Origin: BHER01 sp051652245
Lineage (GTDB): Bacteria > Bacillota_I > Bacilli_A > Culicoidibacterales > Culicoidibacteraceae
Assembly (NCBI GenBank): GCA_051652245.1
Contig: JBOFTV010000051.1
Coordinates: forward strand, 1-5,947
Direction of reading: 5' to 3'
DNA: 5,947 nucleotides
Shown: piece by piece, positions 4,960-5,947 of the stretch
How positions within the stretch are numbered: position 1 is the stretch's first letter
How the letters are laid out: every line of letters begins with the position of its first letter
The notes under the pieces: generated by a model
Database searches by the model: none
What the model saw: the letters and a program-made list of their open reading frames with translations, nothing else
Told to the model about the DNA's origin: nothing
Translations under genes and position numbers: made by a program

Positions 4960-5947
4960 ATAATCCCTATTGTAATACCAAGTGTTATCGCCAATACTGC
5001 TATCATGCCTTGTGAATACATCCAGACAAATAGTAGCGATAAAAAATACATCATCAGCGTTGTGACTACTGTAACACCCGACATTGCCAAACTCCAGTTA
5101 AAGCTTAGCACAATTGATTGCCAGACTGCCTTTAGGGAGCCTTTTTTTATTTTTAATAACGCCGATAGTGGCATTGAAAATCCCCGTGATATTAACACCA
5201 AAATAGCCATAAACGTAATGAAAATAAGAAAAAACAATATGAATTGCTGAAGCAACGTTGGTAAAAAAATACTTGCTGCTACTCCAAGTCTCCTCCACGG
5301 AGCCTCGGGGTTTGATTTGTGTGGGATGTAATCACTACACCTAACACCTTTGTCAAACCATCCCGCTTCTTTGCCTGCTTCATTTTTAATCTTTTCTTTT
5401 GATTCTCCTACTAAAAAATACATCTTTCTTTCCTCGTTGGTTGGCATATTGCCTACCCATAATTCCTGACAAATTTTGCTTTTCGCTTCTATTTTTTCTA
5501 TATTTTCAACCGAAGGTGCTCCAAAGTTTCTAAAAAGAAATGGTAACTCCGAGCCGATTTTAACAACCATATTTTTCTGTTGTACTTCTATTATCGTCTC
5601 TTCTTCTGCGTTAAATATCTGTAAGACTGTTCCAGTCAACTTACCACTTATCACCATGAATCCATTATTTATTCTTGTGGCGTATAATGAAAAACTGGAA
5701 ATTACAACAGCTGCAAGTAAAAAAGTTAAAAGTGTGCCCAGAGCCTTTTTATAATCTGGACGAAGCACTCTTTTTAAGAGTGTTAATATAAAAATAACAA
5801 TCCCTGTTAGTAAAATCATAATTCCACCAACACCTGATAACCCTTTATCAAATTGCAAAATATCTATATATAATGTCTTCGTTAGGAACTCAAAGAAGTT
5901 CTTAACTAAATTGCCATGTACCAATGTGATGAAAATCAAATTGCTCT
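4911..5947 (-). CDS. VirB6/TrbL-like conjugation membrane protein (5' partial)
   Basis: The frame is open to the right edge and ends at TAA 4911-4913, giving at least 342 residues counted from a TTG at 5937-5939. That TTG has no visible ribosome site, so the true start is probably outside the window. Predicted membrane helices lie near residues 38-56, 66-86, 219-250 (one long or two short), 285-307 and 310-330. A soluble domain of about 130 residues with two cysteines (C157, C201) sits between the second and third. A short basic tail ends the protein. Clustered C-terminal helices with one large loop fit the polytopic VirB6/TrbL class of type IV secretion channels in Gram-positive conjugative elements. 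This assignment rests on topology and context, not on a clear motif. It is followed by the overlapping ParB-like gene in the same direction. Confidence 0.6.
   Translation of the reverse strand, partial: SNLIFITLVHGNLVKNFFEFLTKTLYIDILQFDKGLSGVGGIMILLTGIVIFILTLLKRVLRPDYKKALGTLLTFLLAAVVISSFSLYATRINNGFMVISGKLTGTVLQIFNAEEETIIEVQQKNMVVKIGSELPFLFRNFGAPSVENIEKIEAKSKICQELWVGNMPTNEERKMYFLVGESKEKIKNEAGKEAGWFDKGVRCSDYIPHKSNPEAPWRRLGVAASIFLPTLLQQFILFFLIFITFMAILVLISRGFSMPLSALLKIKKGSLKAVWQSIVLSFNWSLAMSGVTVVTTLMMYFLSLLFVWMYSQGMIAVLAITLGITIGIICSLKHASKIMKVVKN

Noticed and set aside
5005..5754. Plus-strand and alternative minus-strand open frames inside the membrane protein gene
   Set aside because: They are shadows of the long minus-strand frame with no recognisable domain.
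1..5947. CRISPR array, tRNA or rRNA genes
   Set aside because: No regularly spaced repeats, cloverleaf sequences or rRNA-like segments were found on either strand.

Overview
The window is AT-rich DNA with strong AGGAGG-type ribosome binding sites. The protein families fit a low-GC Gram-positive host, most likely a member of the Lactobacillales such as Enterococcus or Streptococcus; the genus is an inference. Nearly all genes lie on the minus strand, so transcription runs from high to low coordinates.

Region A (about 1-3850) reads as one operon. A 763-residue FtsX/MacB-type ABC permease (3764 to 1473) comes first, then a 147-base structured spacer, a matching ATPase (1325 to 669), and 3 bases later a small Sfp-type 4'-phosphopantetheinyl transferase (665 to 114). 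A transferase that activates carrier proteins beside a two-gene exporter resembles the accessory end of a peptide or polyketide biosynthesis cluster, although no synthase is visible here. The transferase C-terminus appears to have been lost to a 5-base tandem duplication (GATAG twice, 122-131). Just after its present stop is a perfect 34-bp palindrome (74-107) carrying a consensus extended -10 box on each strand.

Region B (about 3848-4232, plus strand) is a miniature, internally deleted IS110-family element. Its transposase keeps only the first ~17-20 residues joined in frame to the last ~45. The long upstream non-coding segment, where IS110-group elements encode their bridge RNA, survives and is full of stem-loops and paired direct repeats.

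Region C (about 4157-5947, minus strand) is the edge of a conjugative or mobilizable element. It holds a multi-pass VirB6/TrbL-like membrane protein running off the right edge, an overlapping ParB-fold protein whose C-terminal tail is displaced by a frameshift, and the first codons of a third gene cut off by the IS110 remnant. The picture is a decayed junction between a transfer module and a biosynthesis/export cargo operon, with the IS110 derivative at the seam.
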